NCBI GenBank assembly: GCA_023382595.1
Contig: JAHDWB010000001.1
Span: 186,001-250,000, forward strand
Length of the DNA: 64,000 bases
Reading direction: 5' to 3'
Origin: Anaerolineales bacterium
GTDB lineage: Bacteria > Chloroflexota > Anaerolineae > Anaerolineales > Villigracilaceae
Part shown: one piece after another, positions 25,783-34,107 of the stretch
Numbering within the stretch: the stretch's first letter is position 1
How the letters are laid out: each line of letters begins with the position of its first letter
Notes under the pieces: generated by a model
Told to the model about the DNA's origin: nothing
Databases searched by the model: none
What the model saw: only the letters and a program-made list of their open reading frames with translations
Translations under genes and position numbers: made by a program

Positions 25783-26591
25783 TTCAACTCGAGGCTTTCA
25801 TCGCACAATTTGCCGACAAGACAATTTCAGCTGCCGTTCATGACCTGAAAACAGGCGGGGAGATTCTGGTCAACGCCGATGTGATGATGCACCCCGCCAG
25901 CACAATGAAAGTGCCTGTGATGATGGAGGTCTTTCGACAGGCGCATGAGGGCTTGCTTTCACTGGATGAGCGATTGCCGATTCTCAATTCGTTCAAAAGC
26001 ATTGTGGATGGGAGCGAGTTCGCGCTCGAAGAAGCTGATGATTCTGATCTCACACTGTACAAACGCATCGGCGAGACCGAGAGCATCCGCGAATTGAACC
26101 GTCTGATGATCGTGCGTTCGTCGAACCTTGCCACGAATTTATTGATGGAACGTGTCGGCACTGTGCGTGTGGATGCCTTCATCAAGGAACTTGGCATCAC
26201 GGACATGACCGTCATCCGCGGACTCGAAGATAAAAAAGCATATCGTTTGGACATCAATAACTCTGCCAGCGCGCGCAGTTCCACACACATGATGAGATTG
26301 ATCGCGGAGGGCAATGTCGTTTCAAGGGAAGTCTGCGATGAGATGATCGAAGTGATGCTCGGGCAGGAATTCAACGAGAGCATCCCCGCGCTTCTGCCGC
26401 CTGACGTGAAGGTGGCGCACAAAACCGGCTGGACGGGCGAACACTTCCACGATATCGGCATCGTCTTCCTGCCAAACCGCCAGCCGTACGTCATTTCGCT
26501 GTTCACGCATGGCTTCCCCGAAGACGATGAAAATCAGGCACACCGCTGCATGGCGGAAATCTCAAAAATCATTTACGAAGGAATTGTATGA
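25779..26591 (+). CDS. Class A beta-lactamase-fold serine hydrolase
   Basis: 270 residues of the penicillin-recognising fold: nucleophile motif STMK (Ser41, Lys44), an SSN sequence in the SDN position (RSSNLATN), and KTG in VAHKTGWTG. No signal peptide precedes the domain, which begins almost at once, so it is probably cytoplasmic and unlikely to act as a secreted antibiotic-degrading enzyme. A peptidase or esterase role is possible. It overlaps the upstream gene as ATGA and the MOSC gene by 4 bases. Confidence 0.88.
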   Translation: MIQLEAFIAQFADKTISAAVHDLKTGGEILVNADVMMHPASTMKVPVMMEVFRQAHEGLLSLDERLPILNSFKSIVDGSEFALEEADDSDLTLYKRIGETESIRELNRLMIVRSSNLATNLLMERVGTVRVDAFIKELGITDMTVIRGLEDKKAYRLDINNSASARSSTHMMRLIAEGNVVSREVCDEMIEVMLGQEFNESIPALLPPDVKVAHKTGWTGEHFHDIGIVFLPNRQPYVISLFTHGFPEDDENQAHRCMAEISKIIYEGIV

Positions 26592-27385
26592 TCACCCTCT
26601 CCACGCTCACCTACTATCCCATCAAAGCCTGCCGCGGATTTGATGTGCCCGCAAGCGAGGTCGAACGCATGGGGCTCGAACATGACCGCCGCATGATGGT
26701 CGTCACGCCGGATGGCGGGTTTCTCACCCAGCGCGAACATCCGCGTTTGGCTTTGATCACGCCGATGTTAAAAGGAGATTCGCTGACCCTTTCCGCCCCG
26801 AATTTTGATTCATTACAGATCAACATTCAAAAAACCGGCACTCCCACGCCGGTCGACATCTGGCACAGCAAGGATGTTGCTTCCATCGATCAGGGCGATG
26901 AAGCCGCAACATGGCTCTCGGATTGGCTTGGCATCTCGGTGCGGCTCGTCCATTTTGCGGATGGATACGTGAGAAACGTCAACCCCGAATATGCGATCAA
27001 CCCCGATGACCACACCGGATTCGCAGATGGTTATCCCATTTTGATCATCTCGGAAGAATCGCTTCAGGACCTAAACTCGCGGCTCGACTCTCCTGTCCCG
27101 ATGAATCGCTTCCGCCCAAACCTTGTCGTCAAAGGATGTGAGCCGTTCGCAGAAGACACGTGGAAGCGCATCCGCATCGGCGGCGTGGAGATGGCGCTAG
27201 TCAAGCCGTGCGCACGCTGTGTGGTGACAACGATCGACAAGGAGACGCTGGTGAAAAGCAAGGAGCCTTTGAAAACTCTCGGCAACTTCCGCCAACATAA
27301 ACTGGGAGCCATCTTCGGGGTGAACGTCATTCCGCTGGACGAGGGCAGGCTTGAGGTCGGCATGAGCGTGGAGGTCATCCAATAA
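26588..27385 (+). CDS. MOSC domain protein with N-terminal MOSC beta-barrel
   Basis: 265 residues of the YcbX/mARC type without a ferredoxin tail. The N-terminal barrel begins LTYYPIKACRGFDVPASEVE and holds GLEHDRRMMVV; the MOSC domain holds MNRFRPNLVVKGCEPFAED and the cysteine segment VKPCARCVVTTID that can hold molybdenum cofactor. Relatives reduce N-hydroxylated compounds or move sulfur. Its place in a run with tungsten/molybdenum aldehyde oxidoreductase nearby may be meaningful but is not proof. Confidence 0.92.
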   Translation: MITLSTLTYYPIKACRGFDVPASEVERMGLEHDRRMMVVTPDGGFLTQREHPRLALITPMLKGDSLTLSAPNFDSLQINIQKTGTPTPVDIWHSKDVASIDQGDEAATWLSDWLGISVRLVHFADGYVRNVNPEYAINPDDHTGFADGYPILIISEESLQDLNSRLDSPVPMNRFRPNLVVKGCEPFAEDTWKRIRIGGVEMALVKPCARCVVTTIDKETLVKSKEPLKTLGNFRQHKLGAIFGVNVIPLDEGRLEVGMSVEVIQ

Positions 27386-27630
27386 TGGAACGAATCGTCA
27401 TCGACGTCGTCGGCTGGACCGGCACGGTCCTGTATCTCATCGCATATGGATTGGTCTCCGCCAAAAAGGTGGAAGCGGATTCGTGGACGTATCAAGGCAT
27501 GAACTTCGCCGCAGGGACGATGCTCATCATCAACACGTTGTATTTGCAGGCGTACCCGTCCGTCGGTTTGAACGTCGCCTGGGTGGGAATCGCCATGCTG
27601 ACGTTGGGAAGAAAAGTTTTACAAAAGTGA
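27385..27630 (+). CDS. CBU_0592-like small membrane protein
   Basis: 81 residues with three hydrophobic helices and the pattern GWTGTVLYLIAYGL, then YQGMNFAAGTMLIIN and NVAWVGIAML, matching the CBU_0592-like family of unknown function. The start ATG shares one base with the MOSC stop (TAATG). It overlaps the convergent PLP-enzyme gene by 12 bases at the 3' end. Confidence 0.8.
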   Translation: MERIVIDVVGWTGTVLYLIAYGLVSAKKVEADSWTYQGMNFAAGTMLIINTLYLQAYPSVGLNVAWVGIAMLTLGRKVLQK

Positions 27631-28584
27631 GTTCGAATACTTATCTGCAAACAGCGCGGGCTGACCGCCGGTGTGCCAGAATAAAACCGTCTCGTTCTTC
27701 TTGAAAAACCCCTTGCGGATCAGGTCGATCATCCCCGCCGCGGCGCGTCCCGTGTAAACGGGGTCGAGCAATAAGCCCTCATGCCGCGCGAACAGGTTGA
27801 TGGCTTCACGTTCGCCTTCCCCAAAAACGCCATAGCCCGCCTGACAATATTTGTCATTGGCAAGGACATCGTCACGAGTGAAGCGAATCTGCTCACCAAG
27901 TTTTTCACTGGCTTGCGAAGCGAGAGCAGAGACATGGTTCTTTAGATCGTCTTCCGTTTCGTCGATGCTGATTCCCAGCACTTTGCCTTTGAACCCAAAC
28001 AAACGCTGACCCAACACCAGTCCCGCATGTGTGCCACCGGACGATGTGCCAAAGACGATCCAATCCGCGTGGACATTTTGCTTCATGAATTCTTCCATCG
28101 CGAAGGCATATCCCAACGCACCCGTCGAGCTGGAGCCGCCATACGGGACCAGATACGGCTTTTTTCCAGCGGCAACCGCATCATCAAAGGTCTTCTGCAA
28201 AGCCTCGTCGCGGAAGGCGCGGTCTTCGACAGTGATGACCTCCGCGCCGAAGAGACCGTCCAGCAAAAGATTGGCGGATGGCTGTTTCGGTGTTTCGCCC
28301 GTCAACACCAATTTGCACTCGAAGCCATACCGCGCCGCCGCCGCCGCGGTCTGACGGCAGTGATTGGACTGCATCGCCCCGCCCGAAATGAGCAAATCCG
28401 CGCCCTGCTCGCGGGCTTCGGCAATGAGGAATTCCAATTTGCGAGTCTTGTTCCCGCCGAATGCCAGCCCGGTCTGGTCATCGCGTTTGACGATGATGCG
28501 CGGTCCGCCGAAAAGCTTTGAAAGACTTGATAATTCTTCAATTGGCGTGGGCAAATGGGCAAAGTTTAGACGCGGAATATTCAT
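27619..28584 (-). CDS. PLP-dependent D-cysteine desulfhydrase / ACC deaminase family enzyme
   Basis: 321 residues of the fold-type II PLP family. The PLP Lys is in FGGNKTRKLEFL near residues 37-48, the SGGAMQSNHCRQTAA substrate loop follows, and FGTSSGGTHAGLV binds the phosphate. Members deaminate D-cysteine or 1-aminocyclopropane-1-carboxylate; the exact substrate cannot be read. ATG 28584 (MNIPRLNFAHLPTPIEEL) with a GGAGAAACA site is the family-like start. A longer frame to 28626 runs into a repeat. Confidence 0.9.
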   Translation of the reverse strand: MNIPRLNFAHLPTPIEELSSLSKLFGGPRIIVKRDDQTGLAFGGNKTRKLEFLIAEAREQGADLLISGGAMQSNHCRQTAAAAARYGFECKLVLTGETPKQPSANLLLDGLFGAEVITVEDRAFRDEALQKTFDDAVAAGKKPYLVPYGGSSSTGALGYAFAMEEFMKQNVHADWIVFGTSSGGTHAGLVLGQRLFGFKGKVLGISIDETEDDLKNHVSALASQASEKLGEQIRFTRDDVLANDKYCQAGYGVFGEGEREAINLFARHEGLLLDPVYTGRAAAGMIDLIRKGFFKKNETVLFWHTGGQPALFADKYSNSLL

Positions 28585-28599
28585 TGTTTCTCCATTTTT

Positions 28600-28630
28600 G
28601 AATCCACGAAATACACGAAAAGGCACGAAG
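28600..28630 (+). repeat. Left inverted repeat flanking the second GxxExxY gene
   Basis: GAATCCACGAA, then TACACGAAA, then GGCACGAA. The inverted partner is at 29027-29056. Confidence 0.65.
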
Positions 28631-28632
28631 GT

Positions 28633-29010
28633 TTAATAGACAAAGCGTTTCCATTCGAGTTTTGGATGACCTCCAAAGTTTATCAACACACCAACTTTGT
28701 ACCCGCTGGCTTTCAGGTAGTTGATAACCTGCGACTCCTCCCTGCCTGTCAAACTGTCCAATGCTTTGAATTCGACGATGATCTTTTCAAAACAAACCAT
28801 ATCTGCTATGTATTCCTTCCGCAAGGTATGATGTTTGTATTTGATTTGTAAAACCTGTTGTGAAACGAAGGGAATTTTTCTTTCAGCCGATTCGATTTCC
28901 ATTGCTTCCTGATAAACTGGTTCCAGAAATCCATGACCCAAGGTGCGGTGAACATCTATCGCCGCCCCGACAATCGCAAACACCTCATCTTTGTAAATCA
29001 AATCAGCTAT
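28633..29010 (-). CDS. GxxExxY family protein, second copy
   Basis: About 125 residues with the signature GFLEPVYQEAME, followed by IIVEFKALD and ASGYKVGVLINFGG, the same layout as 8528-8977. Relatives begin MxxLIYKDEV; here the matching first codon (29008-29010) is ATA, placed 4 bases after a strong AGGAGG. A TTG at 28999-29001 is the first standard start but drops the first residues and sits too far from that site. Initiation at ATA or a mutated start are both possible. The cassette is bracketed by inverted repeats, one touching the stop of the upstream FemX-like gene. Confidence 0.8.
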   Translation of the reverse strand: MADLIYKDEVFAIVGAAIDVHRTLGHGFLEPVYQEAMEIESAERKIPFVSQQVLQIKYKHHTLRKEYIADMVCFEKIIVEFKALDSLTGREESQVINYLKASGYKVGVLINFGGHPKLEWKRFVY

Positions 29011-29026
29011 GGAACCTCCTAAAAAA

Positions 29027-29056
29027 TTCGTGTTCTTTCGTGCTCTTCGTGGATTC
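29027..29056 (-). repeat. Right inverted repeat flanking the second GxxExxY gene
   Basis: Read on the minus strand it is GAATCCACGAA, then GAGCACGAAA, then GAACACGAA, matching the left copy in about 24 of 30 positions. Its end abuts the TAG stop of the upstream gene. Confidence 0.65.
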
Positions 29057-30201
29057 TACTCCATTGCTCGTTTCGTCCTATCTTTCCCTCTCGACCTCAT
29101 AAAATCCAGCACACGCGGCATCACATCCGAATACATCTTGTACCAGAATTTATTCGGCGCAAAATCATACGCGCCGAGCGTCCGTACCACCTCACCGCCC
29201 AAACCTTCTTTGAAACGGTACACGCCCCACATCGAGTCGCTTTCATCGAAGACATCCGGCGCACCCCACAGGTCGTAGGTCGAACAGCCGCGCGACTTGG
29301 CGAGTTTCATCGCTTCCCATTGCAGGAGATAAGTCGGCATCTTCTCGCGGTGGATGCTGCGCGACATGCCATACACATAATATGCACGCCCCGCGAACAT
29401 GAAGACAAAGATCGCGGCGACAGGCTCCCCATCCACTTCGGCGATCAACGGGACGGCGGACGGCTCCGCAGATTGCATAAAAATCTTCCAAACCGTCATG
29501 TAATAGTTCTCATCACGGATCACAAAACCATCGCGCACCGATGTTTCGGCATACATTTTGTACAGCAATCCCAGATCTTCCAGTTTGCCTACGCGCACCG
29601 CCACGCTCTTCTTCTCCGCAAGGCGGACGTTATAACGCGTCTTCTGCTTCATGCGCATCAGGATGTCTTCTTCGCCCGCGGATAGATCCACGATGACCGT
29701 ATTACGGAATTGGATCTGGTCGGACGACTCCACCCACCCCCTGCGCCTCAAATCGGACCTCACGGCTTGTCCGCCGTTTCCTGTGACATCATCCACACCC
29801 CCAGGGACTCCACGCCCCAAGACAACATCAGGGTCAATCTTCAGGAAGATCGCGCCCTGCTTCTTCGCAAAGGATTGCAGATCATCCAATACGCGCTTGC
29901 ACAGAGACTCATTCGTCCAATCCATGAGTGGACCTTTGGGAGCGTAGAGAATAGACAGGCGGGCGGCAAATCCGCGAGAAATGATTTGGCGCTTAAGAAT
30001 GAGCGCGGCGGCGATGATTGGTGAGTGGAAAGTGGAAAGTGCGCCTATGTTACTTTCCACTTTCCACTTTCCATCTTCCGTCCAGACAGCATAATATGGA
30101 ATCCACCCATACTTCGCCTTCACCTGTCCCCATTCGTAGGTTTGTAGGAAGTGCGGGTCGGGAAGTTTGGAGATGATCTCGTTCCAGATATTGCCGGTCA
30201 C
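29056..30201 (-). CDS. FemX/FemAB-like aminoacyltransferase, first paralogue
   Basis: 381 residues with the double-GNAT layout of lipid II interpeptide-bridge transferases: FLQTYEWGQVKAKYGW near 19-34, KQKTRYNVRLAEKKSV in the middle, and MSRSIHREKMPTYLLQWEAM plus YDLWGAPD towards the end. These enzymes use aminoacyl-tRNA to add residues to peptidoglycan precursors, but related proteins also act in exopolysaccharide loci. GTG 30201, overlapping the upstream stop as GTGA, aligns with the paralogue's start, so it was preferred to 30237. An insert near residues 43-60 is encoded by a repeat (30024-30080). Confidence 0.88.
   Translation of the reverse strand: MTGNIWNEIISKLPDPHFLQTYEWGQVKAKYGWIPYYAVWTEDGKWKVESNIGALSTFHSPIIAAALILKRQIISRGFAARLSILYAPKGPLMDWTNESLCKRVLDDLQSFAKKQGAIFLKIDPDVVLGRGVPGGVDDVTGNGGQAVRSDLRRRGWVESSDQIQFRNTVIVDLSAGEEDILMRMKQKTRYNVRLAEKKSVAVRVGKLEDLGLLYKMYAETSVRDGFVIRDENYYMTVWKIFMQSAEPSAVPLIAEVDGEPVAAIFVFMFAGRAYYVYGMSRSIHREKMPTYLLQWEAMKLAKSRGCSTYDLWGAPDVFDESDSMWGVYRFKEGLGGEVVRTLGAYDFAPNKFWYKMYSDVMPRVLDFMRSRGKDRTKRAME
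30024..30080. repeat. In-frame TGGAAAG repeat in the first FemX-like gene
   Basis: GTGGAAAGTGGAAAGT at 30025-30040 is inverted as ACTTTCCACTTTCCAC at 30052-30067, with a further TTTCC step. It encodes a peptide absent from the neighbouring paralogue. Confidence 0.6.
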
Positions 30202-31193
30202 GATTCGCGATTCCCAATAAATTTCAAATACATCCAATACAACAACGGATTGTACACTCTATCCAATGCCTGCGCGGCACGTTTGACTTCACCGCCAAAT
30301 CCGCGTTTGAAACGATAGACGCCCCACAAGCCGTCACTGCGCTTCTCGAATTGGGCTTCGAGCGTCTCTTCGTTCTCGTCGGGGACGCCCCACAGGTCGT
30401 ATTCTTCGCATCCGCGCGCCTTTGCCCAGCGGATGGCTTCCCATTGGATGAGATAGGCAGGCATGCGGTTGCGCTCCTCGTTATTCGACGCGCCATACAC
30501 ATACCAGGCGCGCTTGCCGTTAGCCAATACCATCAATGAAGCCAGCGGCTTGCCTTCGTATTCAGCGAGGAGGAGTTCACACATACCTTTCGGGTGGAAG
30601 AGATCATAAGCACGTTGATAATATTCTTTGGAATGCACGCCAAATTTGTCACGCCCGCCCGTAATGGTCATCATCTCATAGAAGGACGCGATGTCGTCCC
30701 ACGCGCGGACAGTCACGCCTTTTTTCTCAGCGAGGCGGATGTTATAGCGGCATTTTGGTTTCATGCGCGCAAGAATTTGTTCTTCATCTTCCTTGATGGA
30801 AACAATGACAGTGCGGGGAGGCTGGATGTTGTGAGGAGAAGTGCGAAGTGCCACGTGCCAGGTATCAGGCGATTCATCATCCCAAATATCAGGCTCGACC
30901 TTGAGGAAGACGGCGCGATTCTGTTTGCAAATAAGATCTACTTCATGCCAGAATTTATCGCTGTCCACCGTCCACTGTCCACCGTCAACGGGCTTCGGCA
31001 TGTAGCCGAGAGTCAAGCCCAAAGGCAGGCGGCGGAAGAGGATTTGAGCGCCAACTTCCCCGTCGAGGATGAAGCGGACGGGTTTCCATCCAAATCCTTT
31101 TTTTAATTCGCCCCACTCACCCATCTGCAAGAGATGCGCGTTCGGGAACTTCGTCAAAAAAACATTCCACTCGGTAAGGGTCACTTCGGTCAT
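30198..31193 (-). CDS. FemX/FemAB-like aminoacyltransferase, second paralogue
   Basis: 331 residues with the same two-GNAT layout: LLQMGEWGELKKGFGW near 21-36, MKPKCRYNIRLAEKKGV mid-chain, YGASNNEERNRMPAYLIQWEAI and YDLWGVPDENEE late. It is similar to the adjacent 29056-30201 gene, so the pair arose by tandem duplication. A repeat-derived peptide (VDGGQWTVDS) lies where the paralogue has unrelated sequence. The stop overlaps the next gene start (GTGA), so they are translated together. Confidence 0.9.
   Translation of the reverse strand: MTEVTLTEWNVFLTKFPNAHLLQMGEWGELKKGFGWKPVRFILDGEVGAQILFRRLPLGLTLGYMPKPVDGGQWTVDSDKFWHEVDLICKQNRAVFLKVEPDIWDDESPDTWHVALRTSPHNIQPPRTVIVSIKEDEEQILARMKPKCRYNIRLAEKKGVTVRAWDDIASFYEMMTITGGRDKFGVHSKEYYQRAYDLFHPKGMCELLLAEYEGKPLASLMVLANGKRAWYVYGASNNEERNRMPAYLIQWEAIRWAKARGCEEYDLWGVPDENEETLEAQFEKRSDGLWGVYRFKRGFGGEVKRAAQALDRVYNPLLYWMYLKFIGNRES
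30958..30987. repeat. In-frame GTCCACCGTCCACTG repeat in the second FemX-like gene
   Basis: Three GTCCAC steps in 30 bases encode a Gly/Gln/Trp/Asp-rich insert with no counterpart in the neighbouring paralogue. Confidence 0.45.
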
Positions 31194-31221
31194 TATTATG
31201 TCGTTTCGTAATGTAACAACC

Positions 31222-33075
31222 CTACAACTTTTTCACAGAGCTTGAGGGGAGAAAATGATTGATGGTTTGGACCAGATCCTCGGTGCGGGAATGAAGCGCA
31301 AGGTCGGCGAGTTGGTTAATGGTTTGGGAAAGCGAAGCGCCGTCCACATGTTCTTCCTTCGACATGCGGAAGATTTCAGGATGTTCGGTGCGCTCGAAGT
31401 CCACGCCGTCTTCGAGAAGATCTTCGCGCAGTTTGTCGCCGGGACGCGCGCCGGTAAAGTGAATGTCGATATCGCGGTAGGGTTCGAGACCCGAAAGGCG
31501 GATGAGGTCTTCGGCAAGGTCAAGGATGCGCACCTGCTCGCCCATATTGAGCATGAAGACTTCGCCGCCCGTTCCCATGGAAGCGGCTTGCAGCACGAGA
31601 TGCACGGCTTCGGGGATGGTCATGAAGTAGCGCTGCATGTCGCGGTGCGTGAGCGTGATGGGACCGCCGCGCGCGATCTGTTTTTTGAAAATGGGAACGA
31701 CACTGCCGCGGCTGCCAAGCACATTGCCAAAGCGGACGACCGAATACAGCAGGTCCCCCCGCTGGGCGGCGTCAAGGACAACCATTTCGGCAAGACGTTT
31801 GGTGGCGCCCATGACGCTCATCGGACGCACGGCTTTATCGGTGGATATCAACACGAATCTTTCGACGTTATGTTTGGTTGCCGCAGCGACAACATTCCGC
31901 GTGCCGATCACGTTATTCGTGACCGCTTCCTCGACGTTGGCTTCCATCAGCGGAACATGTTTGTGCGCCGCCGCATGGAAGACAACCTGCGGTTGATACT
32001 GCGCAAAAACCTTCTCCATGCGGTTCAGGTCGCGGACATCGGCGATGACTGCCTGGATGTTGAGCGTCGGAAAATCATCCTTGAGTTCCATCAACGACTC
32101 AAAGATGCTGTTTTCCCCATGTCCAAGCAGGACGAGTTCGGTGGGGTTCCAACGCGCAATCTGACGGCAGATCTCGCGCCCGATGGAACCGCCCGCTCCT
32201 GTGACCAATACGCGCTTGCCGCCGAAGATAGAGCCGATCAGATGGTCGTCAATTTTCGCAGGCTCGCGGCGCAGCAGGTCGGTGATGTCCACTTCGCGCA
32301 AGCGGTTGACGCTGACCTTGCCGCCGATCAACTCGTAAAAGCCGGGGATGATGCGTGAGGGAATTCCGCGCTTTCGGCAGGCGTCATTGACCAAGCGGAT
32401 GATCCGCCCGGGCGCGGCAGGGATGGCAATGATGACTTCGTCCACTTGTTGGGTGTCGAGGGCGTTCTCGAGCTGGTCAATTTTGCCAATGACCGAAACG
32501 CCGTAGATCTGGTGATTTTGCTTCGCAGGATCGTCATCCAGAAAGCCGACCGGGGTGAGATTCAGGGATGATGATTTCTGCAACTCGCGGACGACGAGCG
32601 CTCCCGCGTCCCCCGCCCCGAGGACGAGTGCGCGGCGGGTCTTATCCTTGGTCTGCGCCACGGATTGTTCCGCCAAAATCCGCAGAACGAAGCGCGATCC
32701 GCCGATGAGGATGAGCGAGATCAGCCAGTCAATGCCGAGGGCGGAGCGGGGCATGCCCGGCTGTATCCAGCCGAGGCTGATGAAGACGAGCATCAGACCG
32801 CCGGTCAGTACGGAGGCGGTGGTCACTGCCACAATGATGAGACGCAGTTCGTTCGTGCTTGCATACACCCACAAGCGACGATACAGTCCGAAAGAATAAT
32901 AGACCAGAATCTTGACCGCCAAAGCCACAGCACACATGACAAGCGCAGCGGGGAAGTAATACGGCAGTTCCCTCACATCCAAGCGCAAGGCGAAACTCCC
33001 CAACACCGAGACGATGATGAGGGCAATGTCACCGATCAAGACGAAGCGGTTGCGGACGTGGGGACGGGAGGACAT
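31222..33075 (-). CDS. FlaA1/CapD/WbpM-type membrane nucleoside-diphosphate-sugar dehydratase
   Basis: 617 residues. Four membrane helices occupy about 10-140, a CoA-binding-like domain follows (LVLGAGDAGALVVRELQ near 150-165), and the SDR catalytic domain starts at VTGAGGSIGREI near 291. STDKAVRPMSVMGATKR carries the active-site region typical of inverting 4,6-dehydratases of UDP-GlcNAc. The product would be the first modified sugar for a surface polysaccharide or glycoprotein. It heads towards two FemX-like genes and follows an epimerase gene; the gap of 99 bases contains a CGATAC-family repeat. Confidence 0.93.
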   Translation of the reverse strand: MSSRPHVRNRFVLIGDIALIIVSVLGSFALRLDVRELPYYFPAALVMCAVALAVKILVYYSFGLYRRLWVYASTNELRLIIVAVTTASVLTGGLMLVFISLGWIQPGMPRSALGIDWLISLILIGGSRFVLRILAEQSVAQTKDKTRRALVLGAGDAGALVVRELQKSSSLNLTPVGFLDDDPAKQNHQIYGVSVIGKIDQLENALDTQQVDEVIIAIPAAPGRIIRLVNDACRKRGIPSRIIPGFYELIGGKVSVNRLREVDITDLLRREPAKIDDHLIGSIFGGKRVLVTGAGGSIGREICRQIARWNPTELVLLGHGENSIFESLMELKDDFPTLNIQAVIADVRDLNRMEKVFAQYQPQVVFHAAAHKHVPLMEANVEEAVTNNVIGTRNVVAAATKHNVERFVLISTDKAVRPMSVMGATKRLAEMVVLDAAQRGDLLYSVVRFGNVLGSRGSVVPIFKKQIARGGPITLTHRDMQRYFMTIPEAVHLVLQAASMGTGGEVFMLNMGEQVRILDLAEDLIRLSGLEPYRDIDIHFTGARPGDKLREDLLEDGVDFERTEHPEIFRMSKEEHVDGASLSQTINQLADLALHSRTEDLVQTINHFLPSSSVKKL

Positions 33076-33136
33076 GGGAGTAAATAGATTAGTGAATGGA
33101 TATTCGATAGTAGTAAAAACCGATGGTCAAGTAATC

Positions 33137-33182
33137 GTGGTTTCGATACGCCCCGCGAAAATCACGCAAGGCACTCAACCAC
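33137..33182. repeat. CGATAC-family hairpin at the 3' end of the epimerase gene
   Basis: Arms GTGGTT/AACCAC with TCGATAC and ACTCAA kept and a weaker inner stem. It supplies the last codons (SGG) and the TGA stop of the minus-strand epimerase gene. Confidence 0.65.
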
Positions 33183-34104
33183 CAGAGTTTCGCATGGACT
33201 CCACGGCTTCATGCAACCCATCCACCAAAGAGACTTGCGGTTTGAATCCGAGGGCATCCATGATCTTCTTCGGCGTGCCAATGGAACGGTAGATGTCACC
33301 CGGGCGCGGGTCCGCATGGACATGCTTGGGCGCATTCGGAAAGATCTCGTAAAGGATATCGAGCAAATCCAAAAGCCGGGTCTCGACTCCCGTACAAACA
33401 TTGAAGATCTGCCCCGGCGCAGCGGGATGTTCGGATGCAAGTAAATTCGCCTGCACCACATCGCGCACATTGACCAAGTCGCGGCTCTGACCGCCGTCGC
33501 CAAAGATGGTGATCGGCTTGTCATCCAACATGCGGCGGATGAAGATCGGCACGGCGGCGGCGTACATCGAGTCAGGTCGCTGGCGCGGACCGTACACATT
33601 GAAATACCGCAGCGCAACAACCTCCAAACCGAACTGCCCTGTGAACAACTCGGCGTAGAGTTCGTCCACCCGTTTGGAGACGGCGTAGGGCGATAATTGA
33701 CGAAGCGGCGTATCCTCCGAAAGCGGATAAGCCTCCGAGTCGCCATATACCGCCGCGCTGGATGCGACGACGACGCGCCTCACCCCCGCCCCGCGAGCGG
33801 ATTCGAACAACCCAGACGTCCCCGTCACGTTGACATCGAAACATTCCTGCGGCTTCTCCATGGATTCGGGAACCGAGACGAACGCCGCTTCGTGGAAAAC
33901 GACGTCCATGCCTTTGACAGCATGTGCGACCGCATCCGCATCGCGCAGATCGCCTTCGACTATCTCCACATCCAAACCGTGAAGGTTCTCGCGCTTGCCC
34001 GAAGAAAAATTGTCGAAAACACGGACAGAATGTCCGCGCTCCAAAAGTTCACGCGAAATATGCGAGCCGATAAAACCGGCTCCGCCAGTGACCAAATATC
34101 TCAT
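33175..34104 (-). CDS. NAD-dependent sugar-nucleotide epimerase/dehydratase (GalE-like)
   Basis: 309 residues, extended SDR fold. The NAD loop is TGGAGFIGSH at 6-15, the catalytic Ser/Thr region is ASSAAVYGD near 114-122, and YAVSK near 139-143 carries the YxxxK pair. UDP-glucose or UDP-N-acetylglucosamine 4-epimerase activity is most likely. The start has a GGGAG site 7 bases upstream and lies 3 bases after the sugar-transferase stop. The last residues and stop codon come from a repeat, so the native C-terminus may have been trimmed or changed. Confidence 0.92.
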   Translation of the reverse strand: MRYLVTGGAGFIGSHISRELLERGHSVRVFDNFSSGKRENLHGLDVEIVEGDLRDADAVAHAVKGMDVVFHEAAFVSVPESMEKPQECFDVNVTGTSGLFESARGAGVRRVVVASSAAVYGDSEAYPLSEDTPLRQLSPYAVSKRVDELYAELFTGQFGLEVVALRYFNVYGPRQRPDSMYAAAVPIFIRRMLDDKPITIFGDGGQSRDLVNVRDVVQANLLASEHPAAPGQIFNVCTGVETRLLDLLDILYEIFPNAPKHVHADPRPGDIYRSIGTPKKIMDALGFKPQVSLVDGLHEAVESMRNSGG

Positions 34105-34107
34105 AAG

